Assembly: GCF_022427145.1 (NCBI RefSeq) | Contig: NZ_JAKSXN010000007.1 | Location: 58,781-122,780 of the forward strand | DNA from: Paenibacillus timonensis | Lineage (GTDB): Bacteria; Bacillota; Bacilli; Paenibacillales; Paenibacillaceae | Direction: 5' to 3' | DNA length: 64,000 bases | In this document: piece after piece, positions 17,641 through 25,915 of the stretch | Layout of the letters: each line of letters starts with the position of its first letter | How positions within the stretch are numbered: position 1 is the stretch's first letter | Notes under the pieces: generated by a model | The model's database searches: none | Told to the model about the DNA's origin: nothing | Seen by the model: the letters and a program-made list of their open reading frames with translations, nothing else | Translations under genes and position numbers: made by a program

Positions 17641-18528
17641 TTAACGAACCCGGCGCATGGAAATGATCATGTCGCTCCAGTACCCGCTGTCCAGCGGGCT
17701 GATTTGAACCCCGGGGTCGCCCCAGGTATGAATGAACCTGCCGTCGCCGATATAGATGCCGACATGGCCGGCAATATTGTCGGATTTAAAACGACCGGGG
17801 ACGGTGAAGAAGATCAAGTCCCCGACTTGAAGCTGGTCGCGCGTGACCGAAACGCCTTCTTGGGCTTGATCCCGGGCCAGACGGGGCAGGTCTTGGCCAA
17901 ATTTTTTGAAGACATGCCGGGTAAAGGACGAACAATCGAACGTTTTGGACTGCTCGTAAGGAGCCGCGCCGAATTCATAAGGAACACCCAAATATTGCTT
18001 GGCATAGGCGATCATCTCATCGCGTTGATCGGCGACGCCGAGAATTCCGTAGCGGCTTGTCCCAGTCTGCGGCTGAATGGGGTCACCCGCCGGGGTAATG
18101 CGGTCAAACGCCAAATCTCCCGTGCGGGAATCGATCCGGGCTTTCGATTGCAGCAGGGCGGATACGGAATCCATCGTCATGTACACTTGACCGTTCTCCC
18201 GCACTGGCGCTTGGGGCAGGGAAATCGGGCGTCCGAAGGAAATCGCATGCCTTTGGCTGGGTTGAACCGTAAACATCACATCGGTAAAGCCGAGATTGGC
18301 GCTATCCTCCGTTTCTTGCAGCCGCAAGCCAAGACTATGGGCCACTTGCGTCAGCGGTACCCAGGACGTGCCGCCGGCGTCCGTAACCGCTTCCGTTTTC
18401 ACCGGCGAATGACCGGCTGGAGGAACGGAATCCGAGCGGAGCCGGTTCTGCTGGTTGCATGAGGTAGCGAGCATTAGCGGCAGCGCCATACAAACAAGAA
18501 ATATCCCAAACTTCAAGGAATTGCGCAT
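17641..18528 (-). CDS. Lipoprotein NlpC/P60 cell-wall endopeptidase with stalk-like domain
   Basis: 295 residues. The N-terminus has a lipoprotein signal (LMLATSC, lipidated Cys about residue 24). Residues 55-150 resemble one copy of the copper-amine-oxidase N-terminal (stalk) fold, used as a wall or ligand-binding spacer (SWVPLTQVAHSLG...VYMTMDSVSALL). The C-terminal NlpC/P60 domain has the catalytic Cys in FDCSSF and the histidines in AGHVGIY and FIHTWG. Such enzymes cut D-gamma-glutamyl-diaminopimelate bonds of peptidoglycan. Predicted outer face of the membrane. It is divergent from the MFS gene at 18631 and has its own terminator. Confidence 0.9.
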   Translation of the reverse strand: MRNSLKFGIFLVCMALPLMLATSCNQQNRLRSDSVPPAGHSPVKTEAVTDAGGTSWVPLTQVAHSLGLRLQETEDSANLGFTDVMFTVQPSQRHAISFGRPISLPQAPVRENGQVYMTMDSVSALLQSKARIDSRTGDLAFDRITPAGDPIQPQTGTSRYGILGVADQRDEMIAYAKQYLGVPYEFGAAPYEQSKTFDCSSFTRHVFKKFGQDLPRLARDQAQEGVSVTRDQLQVGDLIFFTVPGRFKSDNIAGHVGIYIGDGRFIHTWGDPGVQISPLDSGYWSDMIISMRRVR

Positions 18529-18630
18529 AAGTTGAGCAGCACTCCATTCATTCAGATTAGCGAGTCACTTGAAGTATGTAAAAAAAGAGATAGAACTATT
18601 CGGGCAGGAGCTAAAGGAGCATCCATCACC

Positions 18631-19893
18631 ATGAAGAGCACCATCATTCAAAGATCGCACGTGCAGCGCAAGCCGTCCCGGCAGCGCCGCAACCTCGCGA
18701 TCGCAACTTGGGAAGGCGTGCCTTCCACGATTTTTCAGACATTGCTTGGCGGTCAGTTCCTGACCGGGTTTCTGCTGTATCTCGGGGCGAATTCAGCGCA
18801 AATCGGCTTTGTGCTGGCGATCACGACCTTTGTCAATATTGCCCAGATTGCGGTGGCGTTCCTGATCCAACGATTGACCAGCCGCAAATGGGCGCTGGTG
18901 CTGTTCGTCGGGATGCACCGGATCCTTTGGGGGGCGACGGGCCTCGTTCCGTTTATTTTTCCCCACCGTTATTGGGTTGCGGGTTTTATTGGACTGTATA
19001 TCGCCGCGTTTATATTCAATACGGTCGGCGCGATGCTGTGGAACTCGCTGATTAGCGATATTGTGCCGGCCCGCGTCCGCGGCAGGTATTTCGGGATTCG
19101 GAATACGTTCCTTAATGCGCTTAACACGCTGGTGATGTTTTTGGGCGGGATGGTGCTGGATCATTATCCGGCAGCGCAAGGGTTCTTCTACTTATATATC
19201 GTGATCTGGATATGTGCGATTGCCAACATTATCGTGTTTATGTTCTATCCCGACGCGGCTTTCGAGCGCTCGGCCGAAAGCAAGTTCATGCCGATGCTGC
19301 GCAAACCGCTCCGCGACGGAGCTTTCATGAAGGCAACCTTGTTCCTGGCAGGCTTCCTGCTGCTGCAGAACCTAGTCGTTCCGTTGTATTCGTATGTGAT
19401 GCTGGAACTGCTGCACATCAATTACCAAACTATCTCGCTCTTAAATGTGACGCAGACGGTGTTTATGATGGCAAGCTTTTACGTTTGGGGCAATCTCAAT
19501 GCGCGATACAGTAATCGCCGTCTGTTGTTCTGGACGCTGCCGATCATCGCGCTTGCGATTCTCTGCTGGGGCGGCTTGTCCTTCTTGCCGATGCTTCCCG
19601 TTCTCTTTCTGGCCCACATGGTGTTTGGGGTGGGGGTCGGCGGCTTCAACCAGTTGGCTTTTAACTTCATGATCGGCGATACCCCCAAACCGGAACGCCC
19701 GATGTATATGGCGATGTACTCCGCCATCACCGGTGTTGCTTCTTTCTTTGGTCCGCTGCTGGGCGGACAGGTGCTGGAATGGATCGAAGCGTGGCCGACC
19801 TGGACTCAGGTATACGGGATGCAGCTGTTTGTCGGTACGGCGATGATCGTCTTGGCGGTGAGCCTGGGACGACGGATCTTGCGAGACGTGTGA
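18631..19893 (+). CDS. MFS transporter, 12-TM
   Basis: 420 residues with about 12 hydrophobic segments after a basic N-terminus (RKPSRQRRN). MFS signatures include IVPARVRGRYFGIRN in the loop between helices 4 and 5 and a GPLLGGQVLEW motif near the end. No substrate can be assigned; related Paenibacillus proteins are annotated only as MFS transporters. ATG 18631 is chosen because AAAGGAG lies about 11 nt upstream; the frame is open for 33 codons further without a better site. The next gene (aldose 1-epimerase-like) is 121 bp downstream on the same strand, which might hint at a sugar substrate. Confidence 0.85.
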   Translation: MKSTIIQRSHVQRKPSRQRRNLAIATWEGVPSTIFQTLLGGQFLTGFLLYLGANSAQIGFVLAITTFVNIAQIAVAFLIQRLTSRKWALVLFVGMHRILWGATGLVPFIFPHRYWVAGFIGLYIAAFIFNTVGAMLWNSLISDIVPARVRGRYFGIRNTFLNALNTLVMFLGGMVLDHYPAAQGFFYLYIVIWICAIANIIVFMFYPDAAFERSAESKFMPMLRKPLRDGAFMKATLFLAGFLLLQNLVVPLYSYVMLELLHINYQTISLLNVTQTVFMMASFYVWGNLNARYSNRRLLFWTLPIIALAILCWGGLSFLPMLPVLFLAHMVFGVGVGGFNQLAFNFMIGDTPKPERPMYMAMYSAITGVASFFGPLLGGQVLEWIEAWPTWTQVYGMQLFVGTAMIVLAVSLGRRILRDV

Positions 19894-20014
19894 AGGGGGG
19901 CGTATCATGGGGGGAAGATGTTGCTCCTGCTATGACGGACAGGGGTGACTTTTGGGAGCGCTTTAAGGTATATTACAAGTTGAACAGCTAAGCAATGAAG
20001 GGAGATTATCATCC

Positions 20015-21007
20015 ATGGCACAAAGAACGGCTTATGAAGGCACTTATCAAGGCGAAAGAGCGGTATGGCTCAAATCCGGGCGATTCGAGGCGGTGATGCT
20101 GCCGGAAATCGGCGGTAATCTGATTGCTTTCCGCGATGTCGAAAGCGGTTACCGTTTCTTGCGCGAACCTGGCGAGAGCGAGATGGAGGTTTTCAAAAGC
20201 AATCCGGGGGTTCACGGCATTCCGGTCCTGTTCCCTCCAAACCGTTACGAGGACGGGTTGTTCCCGTGGAAGGGCGAAGTGCTTCAATTTCCGGTGAATG
20301 AGGCAGCGACGCATAACCATCTGCACGGATTCTTACATACGACGGCCTGGGAGGTCGAGGATTTCGGCCAAACCCCGTTGGAAAGTTATGTATCCGTCAA
20401 GGTTTCCGTTGACGAGAACCATGAAGTGTACCGTTACTTGCCATTCAAATTCACCGTGCGGCTGAAATACATCTTAAGCGATGATGGTTTGGCCCAGCAG
20501 GTGTTCGTTCGAAATGACGGCGACAAGGAGATGCCATGCCTGCTGGCGTTCCATACGGCGGTGAATGCGCCGTTTGCGCCGCAGAGCACGGCCAAAGACT
20601 ACAAGGTGAAGCTGACGATCGGGCAACGTTGGCAAATGAGCGAACGGATGCTTCCGACCGGAGCCTACCAACCGCTGACGGCCGAAGAGCTGCAAATGCA
20701 GGGAGAAGGCGTATTCCCATTCTTCGCTTCGATGGATAATCATTACACGGCCGTGCCGCAAAACGGCAGAAACCGGATGGAACTGACCGATACGAAACTA
20801 GGCAAGACCCTCGTTTATGACGTGGGTACGTCCTACAAGCAATGGATGATTTGGAACAACGGAGCAACGGAAGGATTCTTCTGCCCCGAGCCGCAAATCA
20901 ATCTGGTCAATGCGCCGAAGGCAGAGTTGCCGGCAGAGGAAATCGGGTTATTCAGCCTGCTTCCCGGAGAGATCTGGGAGGAGCGCGCCCGTCTGTACGT
21001 GAAGTAA
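20015..21007 (+). CDS. Aldose 1-epimerase family protein
   Basis: 330 residues covering the galactose-mutarotase beta-sandwich. Visible hallmarks: an N-terminal strand region with GGNLIAFRD, GVHGIPVLFPPNRYEDG, the histidine-rich HNHLHGFLHTTAWEV (catalytic His candidates), a second catalytic His in LLAFHTAVNAPF, and PEPQINLVNAP near the C-terminus. Members interconvert alpha and beta anomers of aldoses or act on hexose 6-phosphates; the exact sugar is unclear. No signal peptide. AAGGGAGA lies upstream of the ATG. A weak catabolite-responsive-element-like sequence occurs at about 19956-19969 (11 of 14 positions), which I do not rely on. Confidence 0.88.
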   Translation: MAQRTAYEGTYQGERAVWLKSGRFEAVMLPEIGGNLIAFRDVESGYRFLREPGESEMEVFKSNPGVHGIPVLFPPNRYEDGLFPWKGEVLQFPVNEAATHNHLHGFLHTTAWEVEDFGQTPLESYVSVKVSVDENHEVYRYLPFKFTVRLKYILSDDGLAQQVFVRNDGDKEMPCLLAFHTAVNAPFAPQSTAKDYKVKLTIGQRWQMSERMLPTGAYQPLTAEELQMQGEGVFPFFASMDNHYTAVPQNGRNRMELTDTKLGKTLVYDVGTSYKQWMIWNNGATEGFFCPEPQINLVNAPKAELPAEEIGLFSLLPGEIWEERARLYVK

Positions 21008-21019
21008 GGTAGACAACGG

Positions 21020-21068
21020 AAAAAGCAGCCGACCGGCCGTCTGGGACGACGCGGATCAGGCTGCTTTT
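21020..21068. terminator. Bidirectional terminator
   Basis: Stem AAAAAGCAGCC / GGCTGCTTTTT enclosing a GC-rich loop; A-tract on the left and T-tract on the right. It serves the epimerase gene and the converging LytTR gene. Confidence 0.8.
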
Positions 21069-21108
21069 TCTTTGGCCGTTTGGCATGGCAGGATTTCCAT
21101 GGCGGAGG

Positions 21109-21465
21109 TTAATTGACCCCGGCGGTTACCTTGCCGCGCTGTGACGGAATCAGCCGTTTCATTTGCTCCAGATTGCGTCTGGGCACATGAATCGTCTTGA
21201 TGCCGTGCCGTTCATCCCGGAACCATACGACGTTGTCGCGAATTTCGGAGACTTGGGACAGGTTGACGTAGCAGTTCGTGCTGATGCGATAGAAGCGAGG
21301 GTCCGAGATCAGCTTCGAGGTCTGTTCGGCGGATAATCTCTGTTTAATACTGTAATTCCGTCCATGGAAGCAAACCAGTCCGTGAGCTCCGATCTTGAAG
21401 AAATACGTCTCGTAAGGATTGAGATCCTCGTAGACGCCTCTTTCTTCGAGTCCGACGTTCATCAT
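21109..21465 (-). CDS. Stand-alone LytTR-type DNA-binding regulator
   Basis: 118 residues. The C-terminal 90 follow the LytTR pattern (VCFHGRNYSIKQRLSAEQTSKLI, then FYRISTNCYVNLSQVSEI and a final IHVPRRNLEQMKRLI), a beta-type DNA-binding domain. There is no receiver domain; about 20 N-terminal residues (NPYETYFFKIGAHG) precede it. Such single-domain LytTR proteins regulate bacteriocin, competence or metabolic genes, often with a membrane partner, but none is next to it here. ATG follows GGGGG by 7 nt. A catabolite-responsive-element-like site lies about 30 nt upstream of the start. Confidence 0.78.
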   Translation of the reverse strand: MMNVGLEERGVYEDLNPYETYFFKIGAHGLVCFHGRNYSIKQRLSAEQTSKLISDPRFYRISTNCYVNLSQVSEIRDNVVWFRDERHGIKTIHVPRRNLEQMKRLIPSQRGKVTAGVN

Positions 21466-21492
21466 TCCAAATCCCCCTTTAGAAGATGCTTT

Positions 21493-21506
21493 CGGAAGCG
21501 CTTACA
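21493..21506 (-). promoter_or_regulatory. Candidate CcpA site (cre)
   Basis: Minus strand TGTAAGCGCTTCCG matches the TGWAANCGNTNWCA consensus at 12 of 14 positions. It lies 28-41 bp upstream of the LytTR start, so probably within or just below its promoter, and 150 bp upstream of the lactonase gene. Confidence 0.5.
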
Positions 21507-21656
21507 GTATATCATATTTTAACCAATTTGGGTAGGTGACCGATTTATATTAAAAATTTTATATTTATCCGGCCGAGACTGGACTTTTAGGTCCTTTTAC
21601 GAAAAAATAGAGGGGATGCCATTCAAAACAAGCTTCTTATAAAGGAGGAAATTCAC

Positions 21657-22733
21657 TTGTCAGCGCCACAACCTCGATTGATGTTATTTGTGGGATCGTA
21701 TGCCGAAGCGGGCGATCCCGGAGTTTATGCATATGAAATGGATACGGCCAGCGGCGAGATTCGTCTCATGGATCAAGCCTCCGGTTTGAAGAACCCCACC
21801 TTCCTTGGCGTGGACGCGGAGCGCCGCAAGGTTTATGCGATTTCGGAAACGACCAAAGAGGGAGACCGGATCGGCGAAATCGTCGCATTCGACGTGGATG
21901 ATGCAGGCAAACTGCACGAATTGAACCGGGAGGTCACCATCCGCCCTTCCTCTTCGCATATTCAACTCGACCGGAGCGGCCGGTATGCCGTCGTGTCGGG
22001 TTATCACGGCGGGAACGTCGGCCTTGTGGAGATTCAGGCAGATGGAACTGTTGGCCGATTGGTCGACGAGCGTCAGCATGAAGGCCAAGGGGCCGACCCG
22101 GTGCGTCAGGACCGTCCGCATCCCCATTCCGTCGCCTTCAGCCCGGATAACCGGTTTGCGTTGGTCGCCGACTTGGGACTGGACCGCATTGTCGTCTATA
22201 CGTTCGAGCCGGAAGCCGGCCGACTGGTTTTCCGGAGCGAGGCAGCTACCCCGCCGGGGGCCGGTCCGCGTCACCTCGCCTTCCATCCGAATGGAAAATG
22301 GGTATATTCCATCAATGAGGTGAATTCCTCGCTGTCCCTCTTTTATTATGATGAAGCGACCGGGCAGTTGGCCTTGCAGGACACGGTGCCAACTCTTCCG
22401 GCGGGTTATGCCGGGGATAACACAACGGCAGAGGTCGCCATTTCGGCGGATGGCCGGTATCTCTACGGTTCCAATCGCGGCCATGACAGCTTGGTGCAGT
22501 ACGCAATCGATCCGGGGAGCGGACGTCTTACGCTGGTGGAGCATGTCTCGAGCGAAGGCGGACATCCACGTCATTTTGCGCTTTCCCCGGACGGCAAGCA
22601 TCTGATTGCGGCGAACCGGGACGACAATGTGCTGGCCGTCTTTGCGGTAGCGCCCGATAGCGGCCGCTTGACGTTTACCGGCCGAACCGTATCCGTATCC
22701 AAGCCGGTCTGCGTAAAGCCGGTATGGTTCTAG
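21657..22733 (+). CDS. Lactonase family protein (6-phosphogluconolactonase-like beta-propeller)
   Basis: 358 residues of the seven-bladed lactonase propeller (YkgB/Pgl of enterobacteria and Bacillus). Conserved blocks are LFVGSYAEAGDPGVYAYEMD at the start, PHPHSVAFSPDNRFALVADLGLD in the middle, and GGHPRHFALSPDGKHLIAANRDDN near the end. Members hydrolyse 6-phosphogluconolactone in the oxidative pentose phosphate pathway. TTG start with AAAGGAGGAA 8 nt upstream, an optimal ribosome site. Cytosolic, single gene. rpiA of the same pathway lies 8 kb away, not linked. The name covers related lactonases of unknown substrate. Confidence 0.88.
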   Translation: MSAPQPRLMLFVGSYAEAGDPGVYAYEMDTASGEIRLMDQASGLKNPTFLGVDAERRKVYAISETTKEGDRIGEIVAFDVDDAGKLHELNREVTIRPSSSHIQLDRSGRYAVVSGYHGGNVGLVEIQADGTVGRLVDERQHEGQGADPVRQDRPHPHSVAFSPDNRFALVADLGLDRIVVYTFEPEAGRLVFRSEAATPPGAGPRHLAFHPNGKWVYSINEVNSSLSLFYYDEATGQLALQDTVPTLPAGYAGDNTTAEVAISADGRYLYGSNRGHDSLVQYAIDPGSGRLTLVEHVSSEGGHPRHFALSPDGKHLIAANRDDNVLAVFAVAPDSGRLTFTGRTVSVSKPVCVKPVWF

Positions 22734-22822
22734 AAGGATTTATTTGCAATGTGGCAGAGGCTCGCTTAAGATTAACGCAGGGGATTAATCTCCAGTAAAC
22801 ATGAAGGAGCCGGTTCTGACTC

Positions 22823-23899
22823 ATGACGTTTTTTAAGGAATTGTTTCAAATGGCGGGATTCCGCAGGGTGCTTGCCCTGCTGTTTGTCGTTATCGTATTG
22901 TATTTCGCCCGAAGTATGCTGAACATGCTGCTGATTACGTTCATTCTAACGTATCTCATCAATCGGCTTCATAATTTTATCAGCCGGAATGTGGCCAAGG
23001 TGATTCGCGTCAACCGAACCGTCACCGTGCTGTTAATCTACGTCGTGTTGATTACGCTGCTCGGCTCCGCGATTTACTACTATATGCCGGTGCTGCTTAC
23101 TGAACTGACCGACCTGGTCAACCAGGTGATCTCCTTCTATTCCAATCCTCCGGTGCTGCCGGATAATCCGATCCTGAATTACATTGTTGAATATTTGAAA
23201 GATATCGATTTATCGGCTTATATCAACAACGGGTTCGATTTCCTGCTCAGTACGCTGACGGATATCGGCGAATGGAGCTTGAATCTGTTCATCGCGATCG
23301 TCCTTAGCTTGTTTTTCCTGCTGGAAAAAGAGAAGGTCACGAATTTTACCGTCTTATTCCGGGAAAGCCGGATTGGCGGGCTGTTCAAGGAACTGGAATA
23401 CTTTGGAAGAAAGTTTGTTCAATCCTTCGGCAAAGTGATCGAGGTGCAATTTTTGATTGCCCTCGTCAATGCGGCCTTATCGACGATTTTTCTATGGATT
23501 TTCGGATTTCCGAACCTCATCGCCCTGGCGATCATGATCTTCCTGCTAGGCCTGGTCCCGGTCATGGGCGTCATCATTTCGCTGATCCCGCTTTGCGCGA
23601 TCGCCTTCAAAATCGGCGGGTTGGTCAAAATCGTTTATGTCCTGATCATGATCGCCGTTGTTCATGCGGTCGAGACATATTTCCTGAACCCGAAATTCAT
23701 GTCCAACAAAACCCATTTGCCGATATTCTTCACCTTTCTCATCCTGCTGGTCTCCGAGCATTTCCTTGGGGTCTGGGGATTGATCGTGGGCGTTCCGATC
23801 TTTATCTTCCTGCTGGATATCGTGGAGGTTCCCGTGGGCGTTCATCCGTCCGCAGCGGTGAAAATCGCGGCAGAATCGGGTACGCCGGATAAGGAGTAA
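22823..23899 (+). CDS. AI-2E family transporter (PF01594-type membrane protein)
   Basis: 358 residues with about eight membrane segments. The amphipathic region PVLLTELTDLVNQVISFYSNPP followed by the paired helices NLFIAIVLSLFFLLEKEK is typical of the family. So is the glycine/proline-rich MIFLLGLVPVMGVIISLIP. Family members include TqsA and small-cation transporters; the name does not establish autoinducer-2 export. ATG 22823 has AAGGAG about 13 nt upstream, a long but workable spacing. A strong terminator follows. Confidence 0.9.
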   Translation: MTFFKELFQMAGFRRVLALLFVVIVLYFARSMLNMLLITFILTYLINRLHNFISRNVAKVIRVNRTVTVLLIYVVLITLLGSAIYYYMPVLLTELTDLVNQVISFYSNPPVLPDNPILNYIVEYLKDIDLSAYINNGFDFLLSTLTDIGEWSLNLFIAIVLSLFFLLEKEKVTNFTVLFRESRIGGLFKELEYFGRKFVQSFGKVIEVQFLIALVNAALSTIFLWIFGFPNLIALAIMIFLLGLVPVMGVIISLIPLCAIAFKIGGLVKIVYVLIMIAVVHAVETYFLNPKFMSNKTHLPIFFTFLILLVSEHFLGVWGLIVGVPIFIFLLDIVEVPVGVHPSAAVKIAAESGTPDKE

Positions 23900-23927
23900 T
23901 CCTCGAATGTAAGACGAGGCAAGACGC

Positions 23928-23969
23928 AAAACCGCTGGGCTGACCATAAAGGCAGCCCAGCGGTTTTTT
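23928..23969 (+). terminator. Rho-independent terminator
   Basis: Stem AAACCGCTGGGCTG / CAGCCCAGCGGTTT followed by TTTTTTC. It serves the AI-2E-family gene; the A-tract on the other side is weaker. Confidence 0.92.
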
Positions 23970-23987
23970 CATGAACCTACGCTCCCA

Positions 23988-24515
23988 TCAGTGAGGAAGG
24001 TGGTTCCAGTTGATCTGGTTGTTCTGGTAATCCGCCGTAGGATGTCCCGGCTCGCGGTCTTTCCAGGAGCGGTGAATGACTTTCTTTAGCTTGTCCGGGA
24101 GCTTGGCTTTGATCTTATCCGCCTTGGTTCGGTCGATTTTGCCTTCGGCCAGCGCTTTGTCGATATTGCGGTTCGCCGATTCGGTCAGCTTCTTCAGGTA
24201 TTCCTCTTCGCTCCAGCCCTTCTCGGCCTGTACGATCTGCAGCAGCGTTTTCCCTTGCTTCAACTGCTCGACCAGCGCCTTCGGTTCGATGCCTAGCAGC
24301 TCAGCCGTATCTTTGACGATATGACCGCCGCGGAAATGTCCGTGCGGTGGGTGCTTCGTTTCCGTTTGCGACGGATTTGGGCTCACCTGCTGCGGTTGAT
24401 CCGCCGGTGCGCTTGTATCCGCGTATGCGGTACCCGCCGAGGCAGCCGAGCCGGCTGCGAGCAGGAGAGCAAGGGTCAATTTGCCGGCCATCGGTTTCAA
24501 GTTCTCCATAAACAT
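23988..24515 (-). CDS. Secreted protein of unknown function
   Basis: 175 residues. A cleavable signal peptide is clear: basic start, hydrophobic LTLALLLAAGSAASAG, and AYA before the likely cut at about residue 32. The mature part has a Pro/Gln/His-rich linker (HPPHGHFRGGH) and two helical segments. The pattern AELLGIEPKALVEQLKQGKTL...IDKALAEGKI resembles repeats found in several secreted Firmicutes proteins annotated only as DUF-type. No catalytic motif is visible. ATG 24515 follows AGAGGTG. It is divergent from the aromatic-acid-exporter-like gene. Confidence 0.65.
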   Translation of the reverse strand: MFMENLKPMAGKLTLALLLAAGSAASAGTAYADTSAPADQPQQVSPNPSQTETKHPPHGHFRGGHIVKDTAELLGIEPKALVEQLKQGKTLLQIVQAEKGWSEEEYLKKLTESANRNIDKALAEGKIDRTKADKIKAKLPDKLKKVIHRSWKDREPGHPTADYQNNQINWNHLPH

Positions 24516-24668
24516 GGACTTTTTTCACCTCTTCGTTTAGAATAATTTGGTCCTTGCCTTCATCAGTTTTGACCAAAAAAACGCAGGATATCTGAAACGA
24601 ACCTTAATATTTCTTAAAATTTCGCTTAAAATAAATGGAATGTGTCGTGGAACGTAGGGGGAATGGAA

Positions 24669-25691
24669 GTGACATTTGGTGCCAGAATGCTGAAAACGGG
24701 AGTCGCGGTTACATTGGCTCTATATGCCGGCGTTCTACTGGGGTTATCTTCGCCGGTCATCGCGGCGATCGCCGCGATTTTTGCCATGCAGCCGACGATT
24801 TATCGTTCATGGCGTTACTTGATCGATCAACTGCAGACGAATACGCTGGGGGCCATCTTGGCGATGCTTGGGGGCATGGTGTTCTCGAACGAACCGATCG
24901 CGGTAGGTCTCGTTTGCATTATCGTCATCATGATCTGTCTAAAGCTAAAAATGGGGGATACGATCGGCATTACGCTCGTTACGGTCGTTTCCGTTATGGA
25001 GGCTTCAGGCCAGTGGGAATTTGCGTTGAACCGGTTTTTGCTGAGCTTGATCGGTATTTTTTCCGCTTTTATCATCAATATTGCCCTGTTTCCGCCCAAA
25101 CCGAAGGTGCAATTCGAGCAGCAAGTCCGGCAAACGTTCGATCGGCTGTCGCTGCTGCTGCGTACGGCCATCTCCGACGAGATCAAAGAAGCGGTCTTTC
25201 GGGCCGATAAGCGGGAGCTGGAGGATACGATCACCCAATTGGCCGATAAGTACAAGCTGATGGAGGAGGATCAGAAGAAAATCAAGGCGCCGAAATTCAG
25301 CGACCATCGACAGCTCGTGGTGTATAAGCAAATGTTGCGTACGCTTCGCAAAGGGTTCGAGGTGCTGGATGCGGTGGAGCAGCATTATTTCCAAGCGGCC
25401 CGTACGCCCGAGCTAAACCGGGAATTCGACGAGCATCTGGAGAAGCTGACGAAGTTCCATGAGCATGTCATGCTGAAGTTCGACGATAAGCTGAAGCCGG
25501 GCTACAGCGAATCGATGCAGTTCGAAACGGAAAACGACGAGTTTCTGCGACGGATGCTGGACCGGTATGCGGCGGAGCGGACAGGCGTGCTGCGCTTATC
25601 CATCGTGTCGGCCGAGATGTACGAATATGGGCATCAATTGGAGCGCCTGAACCGGTTGGCCGATCATTCCGCGACAGGTGCCGGCGATTAA
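24669..25691 (+). CDS. Aromatic acid exporter family protein (FUSC/DUF939-like)
   Basis: About 340 residues: four to five membrane segments in the first 150 residues (ALYAGVLLGLSSPVIAAIAAIFAMQP; LVTVVSVMEASG; LSLIGIFSAFIINIALFPPKP), then a long cytosolic helical domain with many charged residues. This matches the Gram-positive ArAE/YgaE-type half-size FUSC proteins thought to export aromatic acids or to act at the membrane. GTG 24669 is preferred because GGGGG lies 7 nt upstream; ATG 24663 and GTG 24642 are alternatives. A hairpin follows the stop, but its T-tract serves the other strand better. Confidence 0.78.
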   Translation: MTFGARMLKTGVAVTLALYAGVLLGLSSPVIAAIAAIFAMQPTIYRSWRYLIDQLQTNTLGAILAMLGGMVFSNEPIAVGLVCIIVIMICLKLKMGDTIGITLVTVVSVMEASGQWEFALNRFLLSLIGIFSAFIINIALFPPKPKVQFEQQVRQTFDRLSLLLRTAISDEIKEAVFRADKRELEDTITQLADKYKLMEEDQKKIKAPKFSDHRQLVVYKQMLRTLRKGFEVLDAVEQHYFQAARTPELNREFDEHLEKLTKFHEHVMLKFDDKLKPGYSESMQFETENDEFLRRMLDRYAAERTGVLRLSIVSAEMYEYGHQLERLNRLADHSATGAGD

Positions 25692-25703
25692 TCGATACCA
25701 AAT

Positions 25704-25833
25704 GAAAAAAAGTCCTGCCGTTGAGGCAGGACTTTCATGTCGGAAATCCGCAAACATAGATTGATAAGTAAGGATCTTCTTGGTACAATAAAAAATGGAC
25801 TGCAAACTATATGATGATAGTCGCAATCAACCT
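25704..25833 (-). ncRNA. Candidate small RNA facing the helD leader
   Basis: Minus strand: a consensus promoter (25840-25868) predicts a start near 25833, and the hairpin AAGTCCTGCC / GGCAGGACTT followed by seven T residues ends transcription near 25704. The roughly 130-nt transcript carries no convincing coding sequence and includes a 5' stem ACTAT-CATCAT-ATAGT. The first ~38 nt are antisense to the 5' leader transcribed from the helD promoter at 25761-25789. The hairpin could also end transcription from 24669-25691, but its U-run is poor in that direction. No known RNA family was recognised. Confidence 0.5.
25761..25789 (+). promoter_or_regulatory. SigA-type promoter of helD
   Basis: TTGATA (25761-25766), 17 bp, TACAAT (25784-25789). 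Predicted start near 25796 leaves a 5' leader of about 120 nt before the TTG start at 25916. Confidence 0.75.
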
Positions 25834-25839
25834 GAGTCA

Positions 25840-25868
25840 ATCTTATCACATTTTTAAATGATTGTCAA
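25840..25868 (-). promoter_or_regulatory. SigA-type promoter of the candidate small RNA
   Basis: Minus strand TTGACA (25863-25868), 17 bp, TAAGAT (25840-25845): 11 of 12 consensus bases at ideal spacing, with no gene downstream on that strand before the terminator. Confidence 0.75.
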
Positions 25869-25915
25869 TAGATCGGCTGTGGAAGATGCAGAAGCCATTC
25901 AAGGGAGCGATTCAA

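Noticed and set aside
19894..19950. 13-codon Cys-rich frame starting ATG 19909 (MGGRCCSCYDG)
   Set aside because: Too short, no promoter or conservation argument; the good ribosome site nearby belongs to the gene at 20015.
19956..19969. cre-like sequence TGGGAGCGCTTTAA before the epimerase gene
   Set aside because: Only 11 of 14 positions fit, and no promoter is evident around it.
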